The position numbers and the translations under genes were made by a program. A DNA stretch of 60,000 nucleotides, taken from contig CAIIXF020000005.1 of NCBI GenBank assembly GCA_903813345.2, positions 26,479,375-26,539,374 on the forward strand. Direction: 5' to 3'. Shown here in pieces: positions 29,401-44,400 of the stretch. This DNA is from Owenia fusiformis. Lineage: Eukaryota > Annelida > Polychaeta > Sabellida > Oweniidae. The notes under the pieces were generated by a model that did no database searches, had not been told where the DNA came from, and worked only from the letters and a program-made list of their open reading frames with translations. Every line of letters begins with the position of its first letter. Position 1 is the stretch's first letter.

Positions 29401-32400
29401 TCAACTTGTAACGACTTAACTAACAATGTCTACTGCTGTATTTGGAGCTGGCCAATGGGGAAAGGTTATTATAAGGAATCTAATTGAGCTAAACGATTTA
29501 GCTGTGGTGTGTGATCTCTCTCTTTCATCTTTGGAACATCTTAAACAATATCTTGAGAGTTGCAACTGTGAAATAGATAATATTGAGTTCCTCAGTGACA
29601 GGGCTGACATCTGGAACATGTCGAATGTTACTCGTGTTGTTGTGGTCGTACCACCAGAGTATCACTATAAGGTTGCCATAGAGGCACTGGAGCATGACAT
29701 GGATGTTTTCATTGAAAAGCCAATGACAACAAACACTGACGAAGCAAGGCATATATGTGAACTTGCACATTTTAAGAATAAAATTCTCATGATTGGGCAT
29801 TTGCTCCACCATCATCAAGTTATGCCATGTGTGGTCGAATGGGTCACAAGAAATGATCTTGGCATTCTAAGAAAAATTGAGATACAACGTAATGCAGGAG
29901 TAATGATGTCTTGTAACATATTATGGGATCTGATGCCTCATGATATATCAATAGCGCTACGTCTGATGCAGCTATGTCGGTTCAAACTAGATGAACACTC
30001 AGCTAGGGTTATGAGCTCAAACTCCATATCTCCAGATCTTACTGATACTGCTATAGCAACAGCAATATTCAAGCGCAAAGATGATGGAGTCAAAGCAGCC
30101 CTAGAGATGAAAGCATCATGGGTGTATACAGAAAGACTACACATCGTCAAAGTTGTTTTTCAACATGGTATGTTGATCTGGGACACCTATAAAGATGTCA
30201 ACTCTCCTGATGCATTCAAAGTTTATGATTTCGTATCAGATGGTTCTCATAAGATGAGCATTGTTCAACGTAAGCTGCCACCAACAGAATCTATTGAAGT
30301 GAGCTTACCATTGTTGAATGAGTTTCAGGCATTTATTGATTCCTGTGAGAAGAGAGAAGCACCATACAATGATGGCAAAGAGGGAATGCGGGTTGTGGAG
30401 ATGTTACAGTTATTCTCCAGAAAAATGAACTAAACACATTTTTGAACTATATTAGATAAACGAAGAACAGTAAATGAAACATTTATGGGTAGGCATAATA
30501 ACTTGATATAAGGACACTTCCTTGACACTATTATGAACTTTCTACAAAAAAGCATTCCATGTTATGTATCACGATATTTTACTTGAGAAAATATCTTGAA
30601 AATAAGTTTATCTTGAATCTTCAATGTTACACCAATATTTCATTTATCAAGGTGAATACCTGGGCATCTTTTACAAATGATCTTCCACAAAACCTAAAGG
30701 AACAGTGAAATATCACCTTGCGAAAGTACCATAGGTACTTACTATAAATAGAATGAAATATTTGTTTGACTATATTTGTGTCAAATTACCATCATCAATC
30801 CTTGCTATTAATTCATTCATATGTTCAAACCTTGATTGGGCATGGGCAGTGAGTATCATGTGTTCTTTCACGACATGTGACGCGGGAGTGAGAATTAGAC
30901 ACTTCTTTTCATGTTGGATTATTATTTGGTACCCTGCGCCCTATGCGGTGATATCAGAGGAAATTACCATATAGAAAGTCATCCGTATTTCGACGACAAA
31001 CTCTGATTGGCTCGGTAAGATCAGAGATTTATTGTAAACCAAAAGAGTGAAGACGAAGCTCTCTTTTAGAAGTGCAGTCGAACGAATGCAAAGGGTTATT
31101 ATTTAGGATAATTGGGGTTTAATATCATTTTAACTGGTGTACTCTTAGATGTTTTCTTTTTTGTTGTACAACCATTTTTGGTGTTTTCCTGTTGGCACGT
31201 GCACTTACATTATACAATGTTTTTGTATTTGCTTTTAAGATCATATCCATGCATAGTAAATTATATTATCAAACAAAACTTAGGTTATGAATGTCATTGG
31301 ATGTATCCCTTGTGATCCCATAAAATGAATTTTTTAATTTAATTCATATCTTACTATCTGGTTCGAATTATTAATATGTATTGACATATGAGTATAATAG
31401 CTTGACATAATTCTTGGTAATGGGTACATGTTATTGGAGGGGAGAATAGTCTCATATTTTTCAACAGAGAATCCAAACAATTTTTGAGAAATGTACAGAC
31501 AATGTTTTAATTGTCATTGTGTGTATGTATTTATTTCAAAGGATTTACCAATTCTCTGTTAGTATATCTGTGATTCATATGGCATGGTAGTAGTAGTACT
31601 GGATGCACTCAATATCTGTATTAGAGTGCCACTGTTATATAATAATAAGTATATATCTTATTTTAAATTATTGTTAACATGAAATGCATTTCTTGTGGCT
31701 GCAAAGTTTGTATATCAAGGCTGGCATTTCACATGTCCAGAATTATGAATTGCTGCAATATCCTGTACCTTTTCTATATTCTGACAGTTGACAATCATTT
31801 ATTCTTCTCATAGTAACTCAACATGTTGAAAAAATTAAATAGCTGCATACATAAATTCATCTTATTTGACAATTAAGTATAATAGCATTTATAGTCATTA
31901 ACTTGACTTGTTATTAACTGTTTAGATTATTAAAAGATATCTTCCCAATGTCCAATATGTTGCCATATGTGTTACTTTGCTTGAATGAATAAAGGGAATA
32001 AAAAAGCGTCAAATATTTTAAATAGATATTATTAAAATGGTGTGATTAAAACATGTGTTTTTCATAGATTTATTGGTACCTTTGTACTGAAGAATTTTAT
32101 CCTTACCTCACAGACAGTTTTCGAAGAATTTATGGGGACAACATGATGTATTATTATTATAGGCTTAACAAAACTTGGCCTTCTATGCTATGGACTTTTA
32201 AGGACTTGACAAAATATTTTTGATTGGATGATGATTGATGACATTCTTCACCTACTGTTTCTAATCATATAAATAATGTTGTTGTTTTTTAAATATAAAA
32301 AACGGATCTCATGTCTTGTTCCTTAAAAAGTAAATGAATCCTACCTGTTTCATAAGAGCTTCTGCCAGAAGTTTATCCCTGAGGGCATCATATTTGCCTT

Positions 32401-35400
32401 CCAATGCTTCGACCATGTCCGTATCACCAGCCTTTATATGTTCTGCTGCAAACACGACGTGGGCAATATTCTTCCCGATAGCTTCCGGTGTGCCATCCAA
32501 GGCTTGCATCTTATCTTTGATCATTCTGGATATTTCATTATCATCCTGAAATAGTGTTGAAGTGAAATTTATGTATTGGTCCCATAATCATGGGTCTTGT
32601 TCCCCCATAGGTCATGAACAGAAACTTCGTAAAGTTACAAATTTGTAAATCAATTGTTGTAACAATGGATATAATGACTTCACAGTTAGAGAACAATGGA
32701 CTTTACGAATTCTTAACTTTACGAAGTTTCTGTTAATGGCCCCCTGAATAACAAATTCTTATTCACCTCATCTTGCCAGTGTACATATAGATGAATGACT
32801 CCTTAATAAGGAACATGTGTAGAAGGTGTAAAACATTTATAACCTTTTAGGAATAGACTGTAAAAATACACGACAATATCAGAAATATACTTTAAAACAG
32901 TCGTACCTTATTTCGAAGAGATCATATCAAACTTATAATCTAAAACATTAATACCCTATTTGGAAGACTATATCAGACATACACTTTAAAACATCCATAC
33001 CTTATTAGGAAGAGAGAATACCATAAATATAGTTCAAAACATTCATACCTTATTAGGAATAGATTGCATGACTTTCTCAGCTTCCTTATCTTGTTCCTCC
33101 TGTAGATCGGCAAGTAATGACATTGCAACTTCATCACTTGTCACTTCACCAGTTGATGACTTCTTCAAAGTTCTCAGTCGACTCTCTAGCTTTATTATTG
33201 CTGCTTTCATTAGTAGCTGCTCATGTTCTCCTTCTTGACCTACAATGAGATTTTTTATTTACCACATAGACTCAAAGTATGTTAACCTCTGAAAAATTGT
33301 ATAGAAATGGCACACAAATATGCAGACCATTAAAGAATGATTTCATAAACCAACCATCTAGCTCTTGTCATTTTAACTGCAATAAGTAGAAAGATGTCTT
33401 TTTACTCCATTTTATTTAAGATCCATTTTACTAAAAATGCAGATGCTTGCAAATATGTTAACTCTTTATGTATGTCATACTCTATACATGTTCTGGAAAA
33501 GGGACTTACCTAAGTGTAGGGAAAATGTTGGAACAGGATGCAATAGACAACAGATCATTGTCTTTATATTATTAATATATTGAGTAATTTTAATTCAGAT
33601 CAAAATACAAAGGCCTTTTTTATTTTTTTAGTTAAGCAATTTTTCCTTGGCTGTGTCCTGTTTGGACATACCTAAATAGCCAAATTTAAGCGGTCCTTAC
33701 CAGGTGACAAGTTTTGACGTGTGCCGTGTAATTTTTCTAGCATTTCTTGTCGCCCCTCCTCTGAAGTCAAACTCGCTTCTGCCTTAAGCTCTTCAAAGGT
33801 GGAGGTAGAGGAGATGTACTTTTCAAGAAGCTCACGTTCTTTGCTGTGTTTCCTCTCTAACATTCTCAGAGCAGATTCCTAATATGTCAAATAAATATAC
33901 ATATGTACAGAAAGTAACGAAATAAGGGCATATTTAAGTAGGATGATATAAGAAATTCTTACATGTCAGAATACACAGACAATTGAATAAGGAAACATAT
34001 GTATCAAAGAACACAACTACCATGTGATTTTGATTTCTTTAAAATAATCAGTAAACATCTGTTGTCATACACTGAAGCCATAAATCATAAAGTCTGGCCT
34101 TTCTTAATGACTGTGATACCTGAAGAACAGAACGACTCCCTGTTGAGGGGATAACATCACCGCTTTCAGTCTGTCTTCCTTCTAGTCGTTTGCGTCTCAG
34201 TGCCTCCAGCCTCTTTCTGGCTAAAGCTTCTTGGCGCTCTCGATCGTTTTTCAATCTGAAATGTCCAAAAACATAGAAATAAGATGGTATCATTGTTATG
34301 TGATTACTCATGAAAGATAAATCTAGAAATGAATACCACGATCCAATGAACCCATCTATAATTTTAAGCGGAATAATAATTAATTATAATTAATTTGATA
34401 TATCATCTGATCAAATTCCCGTAAAAAAGATTTGTTACCTTCTTTACACACAGAACTTTAAAGTAGGTGGGTAATTATGGGTAATGGGTATGCATGTATG
34501 TCTTTATATATGGAATTTTGATAGAAGGAAGAAGGATAAGGGTTAGAAAATCACTAATTAAGGATGAAATAAACCCTTATGCACAAATATGGCTATTTAT
34601 CCTATGGCTAAACAAATTTCATCAAATCAGGAGTTACCTCCATGCATAATGTATCTATATATTGAGAAGCATCCTTATTATAATGTACCTATATTAGAAT
34701 GATGACACACATGTATTTTGGATATTTATCATCTCTAAAGGGAATTATTTCTAAAGGGATATTTTTATAAACTTATTCTTAATCTAAAATATTTCTCAAT
34801 ATTTCAGTAGTTGCATTCAGGTTATAATATATCTCATCTTTTTCTATACTCTGTCTCGTATAGACTATATTACAGTTTAGAAGACGAAGCCCTCTTTTAA
34901 GAATGAATGTAAAGGGTACTTTTTCTATAGTGCATGTAGTGTACCAGCATCTAAATTCACATGTCATGCACATGTTATGTAGTTATTTTCAAGATTACAC
35001 ATGTTCTAGTACATGTTCTAGTTATACTACTTGTAGAAAACATGCAATAGATGACAAAACATGATAATGCAAAAATTAAGTTAAAAATCAGAGCCAAGCA
35101 AAACTAAGCTTGATATTCTGTTAAGATTTTGAACAAAATGCTAAATTGAGCAACCAATATATAATTGCATAAAATACCCATAAAAAGCAAATACCACATT
35201 CCATTTGACACTGGCCTAAAAGTTAAAAATCTAAATAAGCTATTCCTAGTATTGTCTTGTATTATGCCAGAATGAATCTAGGCATTAGGAATTAGAAACC
35301 CTAGTGTGTTAATCATGCCTACTATATTTTAAACTAGGCATTAATATGGCAAAATCTATTATTCCAAATGGTTACTAAGTTTGGATACCAAACACTGACA

Positions 35401-38400
35401 TAACACTGATCACTGGTGACATATTGCACTAATAGCCACTGCAAAGAACATAAATTCCTCATAATGCAGGTGTGGACACTTCCCACGGAAATCTCTTTGC
35501 AGGCAACAAAGATGCTGCCTTAAATAAACAAAACAAGGCATTAACATGCAAAATGTCACTACCTGCCATTTGTTACAGACACTGACCACTGAATGCTGGA
35601 GCTGAAGAGCAACCATCGCAAAAAAGACCATGACGATATGTCACCACTTGTGGTGGTGACATAAAATCAAAGAGGGGAATGAGTTGTTGGGAGGATAAGT
35701 AAATAATTACTACCTACTATAAACTAGTCTATTAAATGTATGTTATTCCTGAACTGTATACTTACAACAGTCTTTGCCAGGGGTATACGGGTCTCAACCT
35801 AAAGCTACATTTAACAAGATGATGTTAATGAATAAAATGATAAAATAAAAATAAAAAAAACATTGGACAAATAATGATGAATGTTAGTTGTCATCAAGGA
35901 GTTTTGTTTAGTGTAACCAACAAATATTCTTGGTAGGAATATACATGTACATCAAAGGACATCATGGCCTACATCATAGTACAATGTATTAATATGACGT
36001 TGAAAAAATAAAAAATGAGTTGAACCTTTCTTGAGCGGCTGTCTGTTGTCTCTCAGCCAAGCCAATCAGTCTGGCCGCACTTTCGAAGTCTCCCTCCTGT
36101 TGGGCACGTCTTTTGTCTCTTAGCAACCTGGCTAGTTCAGCTTGGCGTTGTTTCTCATCCATTAGATCGTCATGCATACCTGCAATTTTAATTGATGTTA
36201 ATTCAATTTATTTATAAATCTATGTATGTATTCAAAAGAAGAAGTGTTGTGGATTTCATACAATTGAGAAGTTTGCCCTCAATCTAAAATCTATGTCATG
36301 TACTATATACATCATCAAGACAATTTCATTACTTTACTGGTTGCGATATGTTAAAGAATGATAAGCTCACATGTTTTAACAACTTGACTACCAAAATCCC
36401 TAGTAATGTTACTACCATGTAAATAAGTATCATTAGTGCATTGTAATATTGCAAGTCCAAATTAAGTAGCTGCCAAATGTTCAAAAGAGCAAATCCCCCA
36501 TAATAAGTAGCGCCAAATTAAGAAGAAGTACAATGACTGAATGATGGACTAACCGCGTAGCCTTGCAAGCAGAGCATCCTTTTCATCATCAAAGCGTCCC
36601 TGGAGCTTTGCAAAGATATTCTCGGATTTACCCTGTTCAGTATCATCCTCATCAAGCAGTTCCTCCCCAGCATCTGGATCAAGGCCTAAAAGGAATGGGG
36701 TAATTACATATTTTATAAAATTAAGAAATTAATGTTACTCAATGAAAATATTCTTGAAGAATATTTGCCTTGAGAGGGCATTTGCTAGTTTTGTATCAAG
36801 TCTCGTGTTCCCCCTCCACTATCAACAGCTTTCTGTAGTACAAGGGCTTAATACAAGACAAGCTTTTTGCACATATAAATGTAATAACATGCACGAATTA
36901 CACTTAGTGACATACCTTGCTCTTCTTTCCACTTCCTGTTAGCAAGACGTTCTTTCAGTTTTCTCTCGTATTCGGCTCTATTATCACCCATCAATTTTTT
37001 GAGGGCCTCCTCATTAGTCATGTGATCTCCAAAAAGACGCTGGATCTCATCAAGACGTCCTAATTTGCAAAACGACATTATTTAAGGGATGGGTTAAAAT
37101 ACCACATTTCATTAGGGAAGATCAAATCCATTGTGAACCTTATTTCATTAAAAAATAATATTTTGACACTGTCCCTAGCGTAGTTTTGAATTCAAATATT
37201 AAATAATGAAGCAAAATAAGTACACGTGCAGATTAAGTTAAGTGAATGCTTAAACTTTCTCTCTTTTCTTAATATTCCTAATTGCAATAACCACATGTCA
37301 CTAAATATGTATACTGTAGTGTCGTGAGGATATGATGCCGTTTAATTCTGAAATAGTGACTTTAAAAACTGAAGTCTTTGAAGAGGGATTCTTACCTTCC
37401 TGTCTCAGTTTTCTCTCCAAGAGTTTCAACTGGAGCAATCTCCTCTGCCTCTCCTGCTCACTCAATTTGTTCCACTCGTTGTCTCCCATCTGCTTCATTA
37501 GCATCTCCATCAGTAGCTTGTCCCGTAATGAGTCGTACTTCTCCTCTAGTGCCTGTAATGGAAATCAATGATAATGTAAATATTTGAAAAACATTTGTCC
37601 TGATGATTCTCCTTTCTTCTGGTACTCATTTCCTGGATTTCAGAGATATATGTAATCATATTATGTAGTTATTCATATCTTTATTTTTCTACATTCTTTT
37701 AATTACTCAGATGCGAGTAGGTAGTTACCAGTTACGCCACCAGGTGGCTGATTCGGGGGAATTAACATGGCAGGGTATTACAAAATTCCCTTAAACTTGA
37801 ATATGCATCAGTTTTAGTGATTCACTTTTCATATAACCTTTATGTATCTGATAGTTATACAAATTAAAATATGTCGAGTAAAAGAAAATATTATCTGTCC
37901 AACACAAGAAAAGATATTTCACTTTTTGTGGTTTTACAACATGGGGTCTATGGGGAATCTCCCCGACCTAGAAGTCACATTTTCAAAGAAAATTAAATTT
38001 TCAAAGTTGATAAACTCTTTTCAAAACCACATGACTAAATGTTATTTTACATGTAGATTCCAAATATGACATCAGTTTGACTGAATTGTGAATTTTTAAT
38101 GACTTAAATCAAGATTATTTCTACTCGCATCTGGGATATTGGAGAGGGGATACGTGTGTAAATGACATTTTCATTATATTACAACACACCAGACCTGATG
38201 TATATTACCATATATGGTACATATTGATCACCAATCACATTTCATTTTCAGCAACTTTTACCATCATATTCCATATTCCTACATTTAGACTTCCCCAGTT
38301 TCCCAGCAACATACCTTCACTATCTCTTCATCCTCAGCTATACCCTCATATTTAGTGAAGACTGTAACAACATTCTCATTGGCCTCCCAGCGTCGTTTGT

Positions 38401-41400
38401 TCATCTCATCTTTTCTGCATGTTTCCAATTCATCTTGGGTCTGAAATATCATCATCAATTTGCATTTTTGAATTTTTTTCAATGTACGCTGTTATGATAA
38501 AAATGGTTTCTTTAAATCTGTCTCCATGTTGTGTGTATTTAGTAATCACTAACATTTAACATATGATACAGCCACAAACCACTATATTCCAATCTTCACT
38601 AAACCTCAAAAATGTAGATTTTACATAAAACTAGAAAGCATGTTTAAATATCTTTGAATGTACACATAGTTGTGCTTGAAAAGCTCTTATAATTATGTGC
38701 ATGTACACATTTACCTAATTGTCCATTCTTTTAATTGGTGAAAGTTTCAATGAACTGAAAATTTAAATTGTATCCGTCAGTTCAACCTACTGTTGTGCTG
38801 ATGAGTATAGTAACTTACCAGTTTAGACAATTGGTTAATGAGATTAGCAAGTTGCTTATCATGTTCATCTTGCAGTTCGACAAGTAACTCTACTGTGATG
38901 TCATAATCACTGGCTGTTTTGCCATGTTTCTGGAGGGCAGTTTCACGTTTATTGATGACACGTATAGCTGCTGCTTCCTCCAGTATAACCAAGGCCTGTT
39001 CACGGTCAGCTACAACATACAAAACAATACTACATTGTAGTTATTATTGTAACTACAGAGTGGGACAAAAATGGTATCTTCATTATACTGCTAGTTCAGA
39101 ATGGGTAACTTTTTTTGACCCACTGTGTATATCTGTTGGTATTAAAGAAAATATTTGAAGACTTTTGAGACCATCTTCGCTTCGCTATGTATTCATTTAG
39201 GTACATGTCTCAGGCCCCTAGCCAGGATTTGCCAAGGGGGTTCACTTTTTAAAAAATTCCAGGGGGGGATTCTCTTGTGACAATTTTGGTCCAACATGGC
39301 CCAAATCACTTAAAAAGTGCTCAGAATGGTGAAAAACTGCATGATTTTGAAAGATTTTTTGACCAGGGGGGGGGGGGGGTTCGCTCGAACCCATCGAACT
39401 CCCCCTTGCTACTGGCCTGTGTCTACCTAGTCATATATCCTTGGACTTCATGTTTTTTCTACACAGCATTCGGAGTATAATGTACCATATACTGTATAAG
39501 TGGTATTTAATCCGAGTGGTTAATTTTCCGAATGGTCAAATTTCATCATTTTCCTAATTTTAATTTTCCTAATGAAAAGAAACCTCCCATTGGATAACAT
39601 TATAAAGACAATATTTCCGACATTTAATTTTCCGAACCTGGCAAAAATTAGGAAATAGGCAAATTAAATGATTAGGCAAAATTACTACTTATACAGCATA
39701 CCATTTGAAAGCAAATCAAAGTTAACATTATATACAGATACTTTCAAACTAACAGTACCATAATCTTCTACATCTAGCCAATGATGTTTCCCGCTGAGTT
39801 CAGTGAGGCGTTTCTGACGCTCATCAGCCGTCATCCCATTGGCTAATTCCTTTAACTCCTCAAATCCTTCATCTTGGAGGATGTTCAAACAGGCCTCGAT
39901 TTCCTCTGAGTGACGTTTTGTCATCTCTAGCAGACACGCCTCTTCCCATTGTAAGAAATCACCTAATGGAATATGAAAATGTTAGATACATGTATGCTTA
40001 TACAGGTATATGTATGGGGTGCTTATTAAAACTTTGGTCTATTTTTCACTAGTTTTGAATTTCAAAAGCAATCTATTGACCACTAAACACAGATATAGAC
40101 CAGCCATTTATAATTAGTGGCCATTAACATACTAAAAGTATCAGTGAACATCAGGATGGTGGCTATGATAATTGAGCCAATATGGCTACATCAATGGCTA
40201 CACATTGGCATCCAGATGGATAATCATAGTGTGGCAATAGAACATTAAATGTAACAATTAAAGACAACTCTTCTCTGCAGATGAACTCATGTTGCATGTT
40301 TATTAGATACTGTAATCCCCTCCCCTCCTATTTTGTGTATTTTTTGATTATGAAGGAAATAAATAATATGTTAAAAAAAATCCCCTCCTCTCTTACTCTA
40401 AAAAGCAGAGGAGAGGCCAAGTAGTCCTTCAAATCTTTTTTAAATTTAATTGGGTAAATAATTAAATATTTATATTCTGACCCCCTCCTAGGCTTGAAAT
40501 TGTTAGATAAACATTTAAAACACAAATTATATTTGAAAACAATGAGTTCAATGATTCAAGGATGGTCACACTTAATGAACCTTCACAAATGCAGTGAATG
40601 CAGCCAAGTGTTGGCCTCATGTAAACGACCAATTGTTAAAAACATGCAGATATCATGCCAGTTAAAATCCATGAACCAGAACCAGATAAACCATGTATTC
40701 AAGTATTAGGTCTAATTGTTAAAAGTAAAGGCCAGTAAATGTTAAATATCATCAGCACACATTGAATTGTCACACTGGTTGGTAAATATGGAAGTCTATT
40801 ATACCCATAAATGAATATAAGGAACAAATATGAAGACAGTTTGATTCATGGATTAACATTTTGCAATCATTGTTTAGAAGGATTATATAGGAGGGTACAC
40901 ACATAAGGAAGAAATAAAATATAGTTTATCAAGATACATTAGGGTAAGTTTATTTTATTTTATTGGATTATCTACTCTAGTCAAGGAAATTGCTTCTCTG
41001 ATAAGAAAAGCAGGAAATTTATCAATTTTGGGAGGTAGGGTCTATCTGAATATTATACCTAGTTTTGATGAGGGTTTTACTTCATGGAACTCATTTTAAA
41101 TTTTTAAATACTGGAAATAAATCCTTACTGAAGATGGAGTGAGAGATACAAATGAATTTATGTGGAAGTAACATGCACTAATATAATGGTTGGTTACAAT
41201 TTTGGTTATAATAGTGTTTTATTGTATAATATGTTATACAATTGTAATTAACAATAAGAGTGACAAATTGCTAAGATTGATCGCATTTAATGTCCACTCT
41301 GTTTGCAATTTGGGTTAAAAGTTGGAAGGATTACTAGGGATTTTGGTTAAATATTAGCGGCATTAGGTAGGGATTATAAAAATATGGTTATGCATTCAAG

Positions 41401-44400
41401 GTTTTATCATTAAATACAGGTTATAACAGGTAAAGTGGTGTTGGCAAGGATATTATATAGTTACCTAGTGACCATTCATCTGTCGAATAAAATACATGTA
41501 ATGTACAGTGAAATGTGACAAAAACGAAATGGAGTATACAGTGAAACAATTGAATCTACAGTGACATATGATGACAGTGATACATTGTGCAACATGCCAT
41601 GTCAACATTTGAATGTGATTATTCTTATATTTTTGGAGTGAGGACTGTCCAGACCCTTAATTGTGTAACAAATCTTTTATGCAATTCTAAATTCACGATG
41701 ATTTGTTTCAAATTCAATATTTTCTTAAAAAATTTATTTTCTTATTTCTATCACGAGAGAGTAAGGAGCACAAAAAAAACAAGTACACTGTAGTTTAACT
41801 GCTATTTTGATGTGATTCCTAAAAATACAACATATAAATACATTTGTGAAATAAACTGTAAATGCATTTGTGAAACAACGTAAATGCATTTGTGAAACAT
41901 ACTTTAAATGCATTTGTGGAACTTACTGTAAATGCATCTGTGAAACATACTTTAAATATGCCAACTCAGAATGAAGTACATATTTTCACCTCATATTTAT
42001 GCATAGAATAATGTCAAGATACATCTAAATAGTAAAAATAAAAACCAAAAATGCACTGAACTGAGTGAATATTTACGACACAATGTCGTAAAATGAAAGT
42101 GAAAGTACTTTCCCGGGAATTATATGACTACGGTGAAACATACTGCAAATGCATTTGTGAAACATAATGTAAATGCATTTGTGAAACATAATGTAAATGC
42201 ATTTGTGAAACATAATGTAAATGCATTTGTGAAACATAATGTAAATGCATTTGTGAAACATAATGTAAATGCATTTGTGAAACATAATGTAAATGCATTT
42301 GTGAAACATAATGTAAATGCATTTGTGAAACATAATGTAAATGCATTTATGAAACATAATGTAAATGCATTTATGAAACATAATGTACATAGTGTCATGG
42401 TTGTGACAATACTCTACCTTTCTTTAACCTAGGTACATGTTTATCTATGAACAACATAATACATTAGACTGGTTATCAAAAAACATGAGGGAAAAACACA
42501 AACACACAATCAGTTATCTTTGAACATCTGAAAGAGGGTCATCAAATAATATATCAATTCAATTAAATCAATTAAAATTAAAATTTTAAATAGATGATAA
42601 AGTTCTGAATTATGAGATAATTTCAATTTCCTGGATTCTAATATCTATTTATGAGAGACAATCTGCAAAAAATGAGACACACATTGATAAATATCAGATT
42701 TTGAAGAGCATAATGGCCACCATGTGACTTAACCAGCATGCCCAAAACCTAATAAGATCAGCTGGATATTGGTAGTTGTCTGCTCTTGCATCTGTTAAAG
42801 TTTCAAGTTGAACAGATATTAATTCCTGGTATTTTGATGATAAGATTTATGCGATGCCTATCAGACAGCCTGGCAAAATGCACACACGCTCAGCAGAAGC
42901 AGCACGAAACACCACCAATATAGCACTTTTTCAATGTGTGGTGAAAAGTAAGGACCACATCACACTCATCAAAGTATGTCAACGTTCATAATTATTAACT
43001 ATAGTTGCTTTATGTTGTGTAAAGAGAGCATTACCTGCTGGTGGTCTTGAGTGTTTGTCAAGTTCCTTCTTATGACTGAGTCCCATTGCAATCCTTTTCC
43101 TCCTTTGTTCAACTCTGAGATATGCAAGCTGGTACTGCCTGTCTTGATCTTGTTTATGCCTGAAACAATTTGCCAATCAACAGTTTACTAGCTGTAAAGG
43201 GATGTAGATTTGGAACAAGAAAAAAACTTATCTGACCTAGCTTGTTTTGTCTAAAGTTTACAGAAACATCTGAATTCGCCAAACCAACCAGAGCTTGTCA
43301 TGGCTAGATGGGCGATGTTACTTTTTTAGTATACAATGCCTCACATAAATCAACAAGGCATTAACTTGTAAAATGTCACCACTTGCCATTTGTTACGGAT
43401 GCCAAATTCCAAATACCAACTGCCTAACTCAAAATCCCATCCAAAAGAAAGTTGGGGACTATAACAATATGTCACAACTTGTGATGACATAACAATTAGA
43501 ACAAGGCATTAACATGACAAAATGTCACCACCTAGTTGCTCACAATATTATGAGTTCAAACTTAATATAAGTCAGATTTGAATTTCTGAGAACTTATAAA
43601 GTCAAATTTGAACTTCTGAAAAGATGTAGATGATTTTGAAAAAGAATTTGGTCAATTTGAAGCAAGTTGAAAACAGACCTTTTTGACCTTTTTTGACCTT
43701 GAGAAGGTCATTAAAGGTCAAATGTCAAATCTAAAGTCAGATTTGAATTTCTGAGAACATGTAGATGATTTTGAAAAAAAAAATTAGTCAATTTGAAGCA
43801 AGTTGAAAAAAGACCTTTTTGACCTTTTTTGACCTTGAGAAGGTCAAATGTCAAATCTAAAGTCAAATCTAAAGTCATATTTGAATTTCTGAGAACATGT
43901 AGATGATATTGAAAAAAAATTTAGTCAGTTTGAAGCAAGATGAAAAAATACCTTTTTAACCTTTTTTGACATTGAGAAGGTCATTGAAGGTCAAATGTCA
44001 AATCTAAAGTCAGATTTGAATTTCTGAGAACATGTAGATGATTTTGAAAAAAAAATTTAGTCAATATGAAGCAAGTTGAAAAAAGACCTTTTTGACCTTT
44101 TTTGACTTTGAGAAGGTCATTGAAGGTCAAATGTCAAATCTTAAGTCAAATCTAAAGTCAGATTTGAATTTCTGAGAACACGTAGATGATTTTGAAAAAA
44201 AAAATTAGTCAATTTGAAGCAAGTTGAAAACAGACCTTTTTGACCTTATTTGACCTTGAGAAGGTCATTGAAGGTCAAATGTCAAATCTTAAGTCAGATT
44301 TGAATTTCTGAGAACACGTAGATGATTTTGAAAAAAAAATTTAGTCAATTTGAAGCAAGTTGAAAACAGACCTTTTTGACCTTTTTTGACCTTGACAAGG

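Noticed and set aside
42073-42432. Repetitive frames on both strands, and a CRISPR-like look of regular repeats
   Set aside because: The 24 bp unit is a pure head-to-tail minisatellite without spacers, in an animal intron. The frames arise because 24 is divisible by three.
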